Source: a bacterium | GTDB lineage: Bacteria > Myxococcota_A > UBA9160 > UBA4427 | Reading direction: 5' to 3' | Length of the DNA stretch: 64,000 nucleotides | NCBI GenBank assembly: GCA_024742285.1 | Contig: JANSYR010000002.1 | Location: forward strand, 310,001 to 374,000 | The notes under the pieces: model-generated | What the model was told of the DNA's origin: nothing | Seen by the model: only the letters and a program-made list of their open reading frames with translations | Database searches by the model: none | In this document: in pieces, positions 35,373 to 46,921 of the stretch | Numbering within the stretch: position 1 is the stretch's first letter | Layout of the letters: every line of letters begins with the position of its first letter | Translations under genes and position numbers: made by a program

Positions 35373-36956
35373 TCAGGCGCCGGGCAGTCGGTGCTTCTGG
35401 ACCTTTCCGCTGGCCGTGCGGGGGAGGGCGTCGACCACGCGGATCGCCTGCGGCTGCTTGTACCGGGCGAGGCGCGGGCCCAGCCAGTCGAGGACCGCCG
35501 CTTCCGAGACGCGGCCGCCGGGACTCGCCGCGACGTACGCGATCCCGACCTCGCCCCAGGTCTCGTCCGCGACGGCGACGACCGCGGCTTCCGCCACGTC
35601 CGGGTGCTCGACGAGGGTCGCCTCGACCTCCGCGGGGTAGACGTTCTCGCCGCCCGAGATGTACATCTCGCGCGCGCGGCCGACGAGGGTCACGTCGAAA
35701 TCCTCGTCGCGGGTCGCGAGGTCTCCGGTTCGAAGCCATTCGCCCCGGAGCGTCTCGGCGTTCGCCTCGGGCCGTTCCCAGTAGCCGAGCATGGTGATCG
35801 GACCCGCGACGACGATCTCCCCGACCTCGCCGACCCCAACGTCGCGCCACTGCTCGGGCGGATCCTCGAGGCTCGCGGGATCGACGAGGCGGATCTCGCC
35901 GTGGCGCACCGGGCGGCCGACGCTCCCCGCCTTCGTGAGCGTCGACGCGGGGTCGAGGCAGGTCAGGATCGACGTCTCCGTCTGGCCGTAGCCCTGCATC
36001 ATCGCGAGGCCGCGATCGTGATAGGCGCGGATCAGCTCGCTCGGCGCGGCGGCTCCGGCGGTGAAGGCGAAGCGGAGGGACGCGGGTGGGGCGGTGACGG
36101 GCTCGCCGGTCTCGAGACAGGCGAGCAGCCGCTCGTGCATGGTTGGCACGCCCCCGTAGTAGGTCACACCCTCCTGCTCGATCGCGCGCCAGACCCGCGC
36201 CGGGTCGAAACCCTCCTGGATCACGAGCCCGGCGCCGGCGAAGACCGCGGGCAGGGCCAGGATCTGAAGCCCGAGCGAGTGGAAGAGCGGTGCGACGACG
36301 AGGACGCGATCCGTGGGCGAGAGATCGAAGTAGCGCTCCGCGTTGAGGCAGTTGTAGAGCGTCTTCCGGAGCGGCAGCAGCGCGCCTTTCGGCTTGCCGG
36401 TCGTCCCGCTCGTATACATCAGGATCGCCGCGTCCTCGGGCGAGGCGACGTCGCGTGCGGGGACGCCTGCGGCGCTCGCGAGCGCAGCCTCGTAGGCGTC
36501 GGGCGCGCCGCCGACGCGCAGCACGACGGGATCGCAGCGTTCCGCGGACGCGATGGCTTCCTCGGCCCGCGCTCGCCAGTCGTGCTCGACGAGGAGGACG
36601 CTCGGCCGACAGTCGTCGAGCTGGAACGCGACCTCTTCGGACGTGAGGCGTGCGTTGACCGGCAGCACGATCGCACCGAGACGCGCTCCCGCGAAGAGCG
36701 CTTCCAGCGTGGCCCCCCGATTGCCGAGCCAGACGGCGATCCGGTCGCCCTCGGAAACGCCTTGCGCAGCCAGCCATCCGGAGAGGCGCTCGATCCGATC
36801 GGCGGCGGTCGCGTAGTCGCAGCGTCGATGGTCGTCCGCCCAGGCCAGGGCGTCCGGACGTCGGGTCGCGTGGGCTTCGACCCAGCGTCCGACGTCGTGG
36901 TCGCGCGACGGAGGCGTAGCGGGTGCAGTCGGATCGGCATCGAGGGCGGGAGACAT
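35373..36956 (-). CDS. AMP-dependent acyl-CoA synthetase/ligase
   Basis: A 527-aa ANL-superfamily adenylating enzyme. Visible elements are the P-loop-like ILMYTSGTTGKPKGALLP (about residues 176-193), GYGQTETSIL, the hinge TGDLATRDEDFDVTLVGRAREMYISGGENVYPAEVE (in parts, about 415-450) and the C-terminal catalytic Lys in LPRTASGKVQKHRL. It activates a carboxylic acid to the CoA thioester through an acyl-AMP. Medium- or long-chain fatty acids are the likely substrates but this is not proven. The gene is monocistronic. The start has no ribosome-binding site and a TACTCT hexamer lies 11 bases upstream. Confidence 0.92.
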   Translation of the reverse strand: MSPALDADPTAPATPPSRDHDVGRWVEAHATRRPDALAWADDHRRCDYATAADRIERLSGWLAAQGVSEGDRIAVWLGNRGATLEALFAGARLGAIVLPVNARLTSEEVAFQLDDCRPSVLLVEHDWRARAEEAIASAERCDPVVLRVGGAPDAYEAALASAAGVPARDVASPEDAAILMYTSGTTGKPKGALLPLRKTLYNCLNAERYFDLSPTDRVLVVAPLFHSLGLQILALPAVFAGAGLVIQEGFDPARVWRAIEQEGVTYYGGVPTMHERLLACLETGEPVTAPPASLRFAFTAGAAAPSELIRAYHDRGLAMMQGYGQTETSILTCLDPASTLTKAGSVGRPVRHGEIRLVDPASLEDPPEQWRDVGVGEVGEIVVAGPITMLGYWERPEANAETLRGEWLRTGDLATRDEDFDVTLVGRAREMYISGGENVYPAEVEATLVEHPDVAEAAVVAVADETWGEVGIAYVAASPGGRVSEAAVLDWLGPRLARYKQPQAIRVVDALPRTASGKVQKHRLPGA

Positions 36957-36967
36957 GGAGGGCGCGG

Positions 36968-36973
36968 AGAGTA
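36968..36973 (-). promoter_or_regulatory. Candidate -10 close to the start of the ligase gene
   Basis: The minus-strand TACTCT is 11 bases upstream of the ATG at 36956 with no Shine-Dalgarno sequence between. The expected leader would be only a few bases. Weak by itself; reported because it repeats the pattern of other genes here. Confidence 0.25.
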
Positions 36974-37153
36974 CCCGGCGCCTTTCTCTTCGTCAGCGGA
37001 ACGATCCGTGAGAGAATGGAGCCCTGTCCCGGAGGCGTGCGGCTGACTCCCATCCGGAATTTCGACTCGGCCCGCGGGCCGGGGTCGGCTAGCGTTCCGG
37101 ACCGATTCGTCGGCCCATGGATCCACCGGCCGACGAGAGCGAGGAATCCAACG

Positions 37154-37783
37154 ATGTCGCCCGTGTCGCCCGTTTCCCTGAACTCCGCTCGTTGGTTGGT
37201 GGCGCTGGGCGTCGCCAGCTTCGCGGTCGCGCTCTTCGTGCCGACGGCGATGGCCCAGGATGAAGATCGCTTCGAACGTCCGGGGGCGATCGGCGTCGGC
37301 TATGTCTACGCCGCCAGCGACTACGATCACGTGCCCGGTCAGGGCAGCAACACCAGTGGTGCGAGCGGCTTCACGATCCGGATGACCTATCGGTTCAACC
37401 AGTGGATCGCTTCGCACGCGCGCGGCGACTACGTCCGTGGCTTCGACGTCCGCTTCGCCGGCGACGACGTCGACGCCGACTACGGTCAGGGGACGATCGG
37501 CGTGCGTCTCTTCCCGCTCGCTCCGCTGACCGAAGCCTTCGACGATCGCGTCGAGCCTTTCCTCGATGCGACGGGCGGGATCGGTCACGTGACGCGCAAC
37601 TTCCAGGGCGCGGTGTCCGACGAGAAGGAGTACGGCTTCGCCGCGCGATTCGGGGCCGGGGCCGATCTCTGGTTGACCGACGCGATCGGCGTCGAGCTGG
37701 GCGCCTTCTACAACCTGGGGACCGGGGAGCTCTACGACTACTCCTACTACGGCGGCACGGGCGCCGTCACCTACCGGTTCTAG
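37154..37783 (+). CDS. Outer-membrane beta-barrel protein
   Basis: A 209-aa exported protein with a signal peptide ending PTAMA-QD (about residue 35). The mature part has alternating aromatic/hydrophobic strands, beginning with AIGVGYVYAASDYDH, and ends in GGTGAVTYRF, with a terminal Phe as in OmpA/Omp-type eight-stranded barrels. It lacks a C-terminal peptidoglycan-binding domain. Function unknown; small barrels like this often act as adhesion or stability proteins. An AGG-containing stretch upstream is a weak ribosome-binding site. It is 62 bases before tilS and probably unrelated to it. Confidence 0.8.
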   Translation: MSPVSPVSLNSARWLVALGVASFAVALFVPTAMAQDEDRFERPGAIGVGYVYAASDYDHVPGQGSNTSGASGFTIRMTYRFNQWIASHARGDYVRGFDVRFAGDDVDADYGQGTIGVRLFPLAPLTEAFDDRVEPFLDATGGIGHVTRNFQGAVSDEKEYGFAARFGAGADLWLTDAIGVELGAFYNLGTGELYDYSYYGGTGAVTYRF

Positions 37784-37833
37784 ATCGGGCAGCGATCCCA
37801 GCACGACAGGGCACCCGCCCGCTCCGTCGGCGG

Positions 37834-37839
37834 TACACT
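37834..37839 (+). promoter_or_regulatory. Candidate -10 for leaderless tilS mRNA
   Basis: TACACT ends 6 bases before the ATG of tilS, and the bases between (CCGCGG) contain no purine-rich ribosome-binding site. This fits a TANNNT-N6-ATG leaderless arrangement. Confidence 0.4.
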
Positions 37840-37845
37840 CCGCGG

Positions 37846-38898
37846 ATGGTCGACGACGTCCTCCGCGAAGCGCTCGAAGCGGCCGGGATCTCCGGTACGC
37901 GGCTCCTCGTGGCCGTTTCCGGCGGCCGCGATTCGGTCGTGCTGCTCGACGCGTTGACGCGCGCCGCCGAGACGCGCGATCTCGAGCTGGTCGTCGGCCA
38001 CGTCGACCACGGTCTGCGCGGCGAGGATTCGGCCCGCGACCTTCGCTTCGTCGGCGAGCTGGCGGAGCGAGCCGGCCTTCGGTTCGACTTCCGCCAGGTC
38101 GATCCCGAGGCCGGGCGAAGCGAGCTTCCGAGCCGGTCGCGGCCCACCCTGGAAGAGGCCGCGCGGAGCGTTCGCCGGGCCGCCCTCGAGGAGATGGCCG
38201 ACGCCCACGGTGCGCGGCACATCGCGACGGCGCATCACCTGGGCGATCAGGCCGAGACCGTCCTCCTTCGGCTGCTTCGAGGGACCGGCCCGGACGGGCT
38301 CGCCGCGATGGCGCCCGTCGATCCGACCGGGCGTTGGCTTCGGCCGCTCCTCCGGGCAACGCCCGACACGGTCGCCGAGGCGGCCCGGGTGCGTGGGCTC
38401 GCGTGGCGGGAGGATGCGTCGAATACCGATCGCCGATTCGCACGCAACCGTCTGCGTCACGACTGGCTGCCGGGTTTGGCGGACGCTTTCAATGCGCAGC
38501 TCCTCAGGAACCTCGGCGATCTGGCCGAAGCACAGAGGAGGGACCGCGAATGGATCGAGGTCCTGGTCGGTGAGGCGGCGAAGGAGCGGATCGAAGTTGG
38601 CCCGAACGGGGTTCGAATGGCGATCGATGGCTGGGCGGCGCTTCCCGAGGCGTTGGCGCGACGGCTCGTTCGCCACGCGATGCGCGCGGCCGGTCTCGAG
38701 CGAGACGTCCGCCGGGTCCATCTCGAGCGGATGCTCGCGTTCCTGCGCCGCGGTCGCGCAGCCGGACGGGATCTTCGCCTCGAACTTCCCGCGGGGAAAG
38801 TGCTTCGTCGGCTCGACGATGCATTCCTCCTCTCGACGGCCGACGAACCCGGGCAGATGGGTCGGGCCGGGAATGCTACTGTCTCCCTGCGGGACTGA
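37846..38898 (+). CDS. tilS: tRNA(Ile)-lysidine synthase TilS
   Basis: A 350-aa N-type ATP pyrophosphatase that attaches lysine to C34 of tRNA-Ile2 (anticodon CAU), changing its reading from AUG to AUA. The PP-loop is SGGRDS at residues 25-30 in LLVAVSGGRDSVVLLDAL. Family segments are VGHVDHGLRGEDSARD, RHIATAHHLGDQAETVLLRLLRGTG (in part), RPLL and DASNTDRRFARNRLRHDWLP. The C-terminal domains are short compared with E. coli TilS but normal for many non-enteric bacteria. It precedes ftsH, a conserved order. The start looks leaderless. Confidence 0.93.
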   Translation: MVDDVLREALEAAGISGTRLLVAVSGGRDSVVLLDALTRAAETRDLELVVGHVDHGLRGEDSARDLRFVGELAERAGLRFDFRQVDPEAGRSELPSRSRPTLEEAARSVRRAALEEMADAHGARHIATAHHLGDQAETVLLRLLRGTGPDGLAAMAPVDPTGRWLRPLLRATPDTVAEAARVRGLAWREDASNTDRRFARNRLRHDWLPGLADAFNAQLLRNLGDLAEAQRRDREWIEVLVGEAAKERIEVGPNGVRMAIDGWAALPEALARRLVRHAMRAAGLERDVRRVHLERMLAFLRRGRAAGRDLRLELPAGKVLRRLDDAFLLSTADEPGQMGRAGNATVSLRD

Positions 38899-39243
38899 TC
38901 GGGTCGCCCGCATCGCCGGTTGGCGCCTCGACATCGGCAAGACCGGCCACAAACGATCCGACCAGGAGCCGAAAAGAGATCTCGAGCGAGCAGGACGTGT
39001 GAACGGGGCGAGGGGCCCGCGCCCCGTCCCCGAGCGAACCCGTCGTCCGGTCCGAACGTCCCACGAAAGCGAGTGGGGGAACCGTCCGGGCGGGCAACGC
39101 GCACTCGGCGTTTCAACCCCCGCTCGAGACAGCGCCAACAGAAGCGCCCGCAGCCACGCGCCCCGTGGACCCATCGCGAGGCGGCCCTCGATCCACCGGA
39201 TCCGGCCGGCCTCACACGACACGCCCGTCGATCGGAGCAAGGT
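38899..39243 (+). other. 345-bp intergenic region before ftsH
   Basis: No gene is convincing here. It contains a possible hairpin CGGGGCG (39004-39010) / CGCCCCG (39020-39026) and purine-rich stretches. I see no clear sigma-70 or sigma-32 promoter, and no T-run after the hairpin. The length suggests that ftsH has its own promoter and a regulated leader. Confidence 0.5.
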
Positions 39244-41172
<1,929 letters not shown>

Positions 41173-41222
41173 GTCGCTGGGTGGTGGGCCGGGGCGAGCG
41201 GGCGAGCTGAGGGGCGATCGCG

Positions 41223-42098
41223 TTGCTCAAATACCTGGGGCAGCTCATGTCGGATCTGGTGGAGTTCTTCGACTCCCGGTTCGACCCATTCCGCGACACG
41301 CTCGACATCCTGCTCGTCGCCGGGGGCATCTACTGGCTGCTCCTGCTGATCCGAGGCACGCGGGCCATCCAGATCCTGGTGGGCCTGATCGTGTTGATCG
41401 CGCTCACTCTGGTGTCCCAGCTGCTCGAGCTCGCCGCCCTCGGTCTGATCCTCGAGCGCCTGCTCGAGCCCGCGGTCGTGATCATCGTGATCCTCTTCCA
41501 GAACGACATCCGGCGCGCGCTCGCCCGGGTGGGGCGCGGGATCTTCCCGTCGTTCTCGAACGCCCAGGAGATCCAGGTCGTCGAGGAGATCGTGCGGGCA
41601 GCGGGCTCGCTCTCCCAGCGCCGTCATGGGGCGCTGATCGTCCTCGAGCGCGAGAGCAACCTCGGGGATCTGATCGAAGCCGGGGTTCCCGTCGATGCGG
41701 CGCTCTCGAAGGAGCTGCTCTCGAGCATCTTCCAGCCGTCGTCGCCGATGCACGACGGCGCGGTCGTGATCCAGGAGGGCCGCGTCGCGAGCGCCGGCTG
41801 CATCCTGCCCCTCACGCTCCGGACCGACCTGCCGGAAGGGCTCGGCACCCGTCACCGCGCCGCGGTCGGCATCACCGAAGAGACCGACGCCCTCGTCGTC
41901 GTCGTGTCCGAGGAGACGTCGAGCATCTCCGTCGTCCTCGGCGGCGAGATGCTGCGGGGCCTCGACGCGCCGCGCCTCCGGGTCGTCCTGCGCGACGTCC
42001 TCGGCGGCGAACGCAAGGAGCTGCCGGACGCCGGCGAAGTCATCGGCGGCCTCGAGGTGGCCGAGGAGCCCGGCTCCGGACAGGCGACCGCGAGCTAG
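41223..42098 (+). CDS. cdaA: Diadenylate cyclase CdaA
   Basis: A 291-aa membrane enzyme that makes the second messenger c-di-AMP from two ATP. Three membrane segments (about residues 28-95) precede the DAC domain, with catalytic DGA (Asp178) in SPMHDGAVVI and RHR (210-212) in GTRHRAAVGI. The C-terminal tail after about 265 is extra. TTG at 41223 with GAGGGG upstream is used; an ATG at 41247 is a possible alternative. It is followed by its regulator cdaR and by glmM, the standard c-di-AMP operon. c-di-AMP usually controls K+ and osmolyte balance. Confidence 0.93.
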   Translation: MLKYLGQLMSDLVEFFDSRFDPFRDTLDILLVAGGIYWLLLLIRGTRAIQILVGLIVLIALTLVSQLLELAALGLILERLLEPAVVIIVILFQNDIRRALARVGRGIFPSFSNAQEIQVVEEIVRAAGSLSQRRHGALIVLERESNLGDLIEAGVPVDAALSKELLSSIFQPSSPMHDGAVVIQEGRVASAGCILPLTLRTDLPEGLGTRHRAAVGITEETDALVVVVSEETSSISVVLGGEMLRGLDAPRLRVVLRDVLGGERKELPDAGEVIGGLEVAEEPGSGQATAS

Positions 42099-42182
42099 AC
42101 CGATCCCGACGCCGGGTGCGAGGATCCGGTCGTCCCGTCCCCGCCGAGACCGGTGCGGGCACCGAAAGGAGTGCGGCGAAAC

Positions 42183-42920
42183 GTGGCGTCGCGATTCGAA
42201 AACCTGAGGCCGGGCGTCTTCGTGCTCGCCCTCGCGATCAGCATCTTCATCTGGTTCGTCGCCCAGGGCACGTCGAGCGTCATTCAGTCCTTCGACGTCG
42301 AGGTCGAGCTGGTGGGCGTGGAGGACGGTCTCGTCGTGACCGACCAGAGCTCCGACGAGGTGAACGTCCGCCTGCGCGGAAGCCGCGCGGCGCTCCGGAA
42401 CCTCGACACGGACCAGCTCAAGTACCGGATCGACGCCGGGGGCGGAAAGCCGGGCGTGGCCGTCTACGACGTCGACGTCGATACGATCGACCACCCCACC
42501 GGTACGCAGTTCGTGGGTTATTCCCCCTCCAGACTGCAGGTCCGATTCGAGAAACGAGGACGCAAGGCGGTCGCCGTTCGTGCCGACTACGAAGGTGAGC
42601 CCGCGCCCGGATTCCACGTGGCGGGGGTCGACATCGAGCCCCAGAAGGTCTGGCTCGAGGGAGCACGCAGCCAGGTCATGCGCCTCAACGAGGTGGTGAC
42701 CGAATCGATCGACATCGCTGGCCTCGCCGCCAACGCCAAGGAGGAAGTCCGTCTCGTACTCGGGGCGGGCACCGTCTGGGCCGAGGACAACGCGCCGGTC
42801 CAGGTCACCATCCGAATCGAAGCCGACCCGGTTCCGGAACCGGTGATCGACCTCGAAGACGCGGATCTCGAAGACCCGAGCCTGCCCGACGAAGGTGGCG
42901 CAGCAGCAGAGCAGACATGA
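42183..42920 (+). CDS. cdaR: YbbR-domain regulator CdaR
   Basis: A 245-aa protein with one N-terminal membrane helix (GVFVLALAISIFIWFVAQG) and outside it three YbbR-like repeats: VIQSFDVEVELVGVEDGLVV, LKYRIDAGGGKPGVAVYDVD and a third around VRADYEGEPAPGFHVAGVD. The tail is acidic. YbbR proteins bind CdaA across the membrane and modulate c-di-AMP synthesis. GTG at 42183 is chosen, with AAAGGAG 11 bases upstream; a GTG at 42153 would add 10 residues that lack family character. It lies between cdaA and glmM in one operon. Confidence 0.88.
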   Translation: MASRFENLRPGVFVLALAISIFIWFVAQGTSSVIQSFDVEVELVGVEDGLVVTDQSSDEVNVRLRGSRAALRNLDTDQLKYRIDAGGGKPGVAVYDVDVDTIDHPTGTQFVGYSPSRLQVRFEKRGRKAVAVRADYEGEPAPGFHVAGVDIEPQKVWLEGARSQVMRLNEVVTESIDIAGLAANAKEEVRLVLGAGTVWAEDNAPVQVTIRIEADPVPEPVIDLEDADLEDPSLPDEGGAAAEQT

Positions 42921-42990
42921 AGCGCCGGATCCGCTCTCCACGCGAACGGAGGGTCGTGAACGAAGGGCCCGGCGCTGCGGAAACGGCAGG

Positions 42991-44379
<1,389 letters not shown>

Positions 44380-44381
44380 AC

Positions 44382-45089
44382 ATGCGCCTGGTGCTCTCTC
44401 TGGACAGCTGGCCGGTCCTCCGCGACTTCGCCGCGAGTGATCGCAGCGAGCTCGGTGCGGCGGCCAGCCTGGCCGAGCTGGCGGGGGTCGATGCGCTCCG
44501 CCTCTCGATCAACGAAGACCTCGTTCCGGTTCGTGAGACCGACGTCGACACGCTCCGCCGGGCGGCGCGCACGATGGAGCTGCGAATGCCCGTGTCGCAG
44601 AGCCTGCTGAAGATTCCGCTCGAGGCGCGCCCGGACCGGGTCGTGCTCGTCGGGGAGCGGCACGCCGAAGCGGGACAGGCGCCGCCGGTCGATGCACGCG
44701 TGGCGGGGCAGGCCCTCGGCAGCCTCCTGCGTTCCCTGGAGGATGCCGGCATCGCCGCGAGCGTTCGGGTCGCGCCGGACCTCGACGCGATTCGTGCGGT
44801 CCACGCCCAGGGCGTCCAGGACATCGAGCTCTTCACGGGACATCTCGTCGATCTGCCGGACGCGGAGCGCCGGGCAGCGCTCGTCACGCTCGGGGATACG
44901 GCGCGTCTGGCCAGCAAGCTGCGTCTCGGTCACGGGGTCGCCGGTGGCCTCGACGACCGCAACGTCGCCGAAGTGCTGGCGGCGGCACCGTCCGCCGATC
45001 GTGTCGTGTTCGGACGCGGTCTCGCCCGACGCGCGCTTCTCGTCGGCCTCGATCGCGCGATCCGCGATTTCCGCGACCGCCTGCGCTGA
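44382..45089 (+). CDS. PdxJ-like protein lacking catalytic residues
   Basis: A 235-aa TIM-barrel homologue of pyridoxine 5'-phosphate synthase, recognised by its position after glmM and by segments aligned to E. coli PdxJ: DVDTLRRAARTMELRMPVSQ, EARPDRVVLVGER, IELFTG and RLGHGVAGGLDDRNV. My manual alignment gives these changes: catalytic His45 to Ser42, Glu72 to Arg68, and substrate-contact Arg47 to Asn44 and His52 to Pro49. Only the His193 equivalent (His184 in LGHG) remains. The N-terminal NIDH substrate motif reads SLDS. It is probably not a PNP synthase; it may be a regulator or have another activity. Vitamin B6 would need another pdxJ or the PLP-synthase route. Confidence 0.75.
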   Translation: MRLVLSLDSWPVLRDFAASDRSELGAAASLAELAGVDALRLSINEDLVPVRETDVDTLRRAARTMELRMPVSQSLLKIPLEARPDRVVLVGERHAEAGQAPPVDARVAGQALGSLLRSLEDAGIAASVRVAPDLDAIRAVHAQGVQDIELFTGHLVDLPDAERRAALVTLGDTARLASKLRLGHGVAGGLDDRNVAEVLAAAPSADRVVFGRGLARRALLVGLDRAIRDFRDRLR

Positions 45090-45202
45090 CGGCGGAGCGG
45101 GCGCGACGCGCGCGTGAACGTCGGCGCCCGGGGCAGGCGAACGGCTACTCTCAGGAGAGAGCGCGCGGGCGATCCGCCCGGGATGCGCCGGAGGTCGGAA
45201 TC

Positions 45203-46921
45203 GTGACGGCACGCGACGAGAGCGAGGGCTGGCCGAGCCCGCCGGGATCGCCGCCGGATCGGGGCGCCGGCGTCGCTTTAGGGGAATGGCGACTCGTCTC
45301 CGCGGAGGAGATGCGCGCCCTCGACGCCGCGACGATCGAGGGACGGGGGGTGCCCGGCGAGGTGCTGATGGAGAACGCCGGGCGGGCGCTGGTCGTGCCC
45401 GCGGTCGGGCTCCGCGCGCGTTCGGAACGCCCGGCCGGACCGGTCCTCGTGCTGGCCGGGGCCGGAAACAACGGCGGCGACGGCTTCGTCGTGGCGCGCC
45501 ATCTGTTCGGAGAGGGGATTCCCGTCGAGGTGGTCCTGATCGGCGATCCCGAGAAGCTGCCCCCGGATGCCGCCGCGAACTGGCGGCGCCTGGCGCCCTT
45601 CGATGTGCCGGCGCGGGCGGTCGCGCCGGAGGACGCCGTGGACGTCGTGTCTCCACGCCTCGCGCGGGCGAGCGTCGTGATCGACGCGCTCTTCGGGACC
45701 GGGCTCCAGCGGGATCTGACGGGCGGTTTCGCCGCGGTCGTCGAGGCGACGAACGCGGCGCGGGCAAGCGGCGTGCGGGTGCTCGCCGTCGACTCGCCGT
45801 CCGGGATCGACAGTCGGACCGGGGCGGTGCTCGGTGCGGCGATCCTCGCGGACGAGACGGTCACCATCGCGCTCCCCAAGCTCGGGCTCGTGCTCGAGCC
45901 GGGCGGGCGGCATGCGCGTCGGATCCGCGTCGCGCGGATCGGGATCGCCGATCCGGACCCCGACGCGCCGGATCGAGTCGAGCTGTGGAACGCGCGCGCC
46001 GCGTCGTCGCGCTTCCCCGACCGGGTCGCGGCGGGACACAAGGGCACCTTCGGGCACGTGCTCGTGATCGCCGGCTCGACCGGCAAATGCGGGGCCGGCG
46101 CGTTGTCGAGTCGGGCGGCCGCGCGCGGTGGCGCCGGGCTCGTCACCTTCGCGTATCCGGCCGGTCTCGAGGCCGAGCTCGCCGCCTTGCCCGTCGAGGT
46201 GATGAGCGCGCCGGTGGCGTCGACCGAAGAGGGCGGGTTCGCGCTGGCCGGCGAGAAGGCGGCGCTCGAGCTGGCGTCGTCTCGCGACGTGGTCGTGCTG
46301 GGGCCGGGACTCGGACGCCATCCCGAGACCGACGCGCTGGTCCGGAAGCTCCTGATCGAGGTCGATCGGCCGGTCGTGCTCGACGCCGACGGGTTGAACG
46401 CCCTGGAAGGCGCGCCGGAGCAGCTCCGGGATCGAAGGGCGGCGACGGTGATCACGCCTCATCCGGGAGAAGCCGCTCGTCTGCTCGGGACGACGACCGT
46501 AGAGATCAACGCGGATCGGTTGGGGGCGGTGCGCCGGTTGAGCGAGCGCTCCGGGGCGATCGCGGTCTTGAAGGGCGCGCGAACCCTGGTCGCGAATCCG
46601 GCGGGGCGGACGGTCGTGACGCCGACGGGCGGGCCGGCGCTCGCGACCGGCGGAACGGGGGACGTGTTGACCGGCGTGATCGCTGCGCTGCTCGCGTCCG
46701 GACTCGAGGCCCTGGACGCCGCCGCGCTGGGTGCGTGGTGGCACGGCGCCGCGGCGGATGGATTGCCCGCGAGCGAGACCGGATTCGGATTGCTGGCGAG
46801 CGAGGTCGCCGACGCGATGCCCGCGACGGCGCGGAGGATCCACGAAGCGGCGCGCGGCGGCGCGAGCGATCGGGAGGGTGGACCGGGTGACGTCCTGGAC
46901 CTTCGTTTCCCGGGACCCTGA
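45203..46921 (+). CDS. nnr: Bifunctional NAD(P)HX epimerase / ADP-dependent dehydratase Nnr
   Basis: A 572-aa metabolite-repair enzyme. The N-terminal epimerase domain (about residues 30-230) has LVLAGAGNNGGDGFVVARHL and VIDALFGTGLQRDLTG. The C-terminal kinase-like dehydratase (about 250-550) has GTFGHVLVIAGSTGKCGAGAL, VVVLGPGLGRHPET, VVLDADGLNALEG, VITPHPGEAARLLG and ALATGGTGDVLTGVIAALL. It restores hydrated NADH and NADPH. GTG at 45203 is used because GGAGG lies 8 bases upstream; the N-terminal 29 residues are an extra, low-complexity extension. It follows the pdxJ-like gene after 113 bases; acpS, common between them in delta lineages, is absent. The tail overlaps tsaE by 35 bases. Confidence 0.93.
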   Translation: MTARDESEGWPSPPGSPPDRGAGVALGEWRLVSAEEMRALDAATIEGRGVPGEVLMENAGRALVVPAVGLRARSERPAGPVLVLAGAGNNGGDGFVVARHLFGEGIPVEVVLIGDPEKLPPDAAANWRRLAPFDVPARAVAPEDAVDVVSPRLARASVVIDALFGTGLQRDLTGGFAAVVEATNAARASGVRVLAVDSPSGIDSRTGAVLGAAILADETVTIALPKLGLVLEPGGRHARRIRVARIGIADPDPDAPDRVELWNARAASSRFPDRVAAGHKGTFGHVLVIAGSTGKCGAGALSSRAAARGGAGLVTFAYPAGLEAELAALPVEVMSAPVASTEEGGFALAGEKAALELASSRDVVVLGPGLGRHPETDALVRKLLIEVDRPVVLDADGLNALEGAPEQLRDRRAATVITPHPGEAARLLGTTTVEINADRLGAVRRLSERSGAIAVLKGARTLVANPAGRTVVTPTGGPALATGGTGDVLTGVIAALLASGLEALDAAALGAWWHGAAADGLPASETGFGLLASEVADAMPATARRIHEAARGGASDREGGPGDVLDLRFPGP

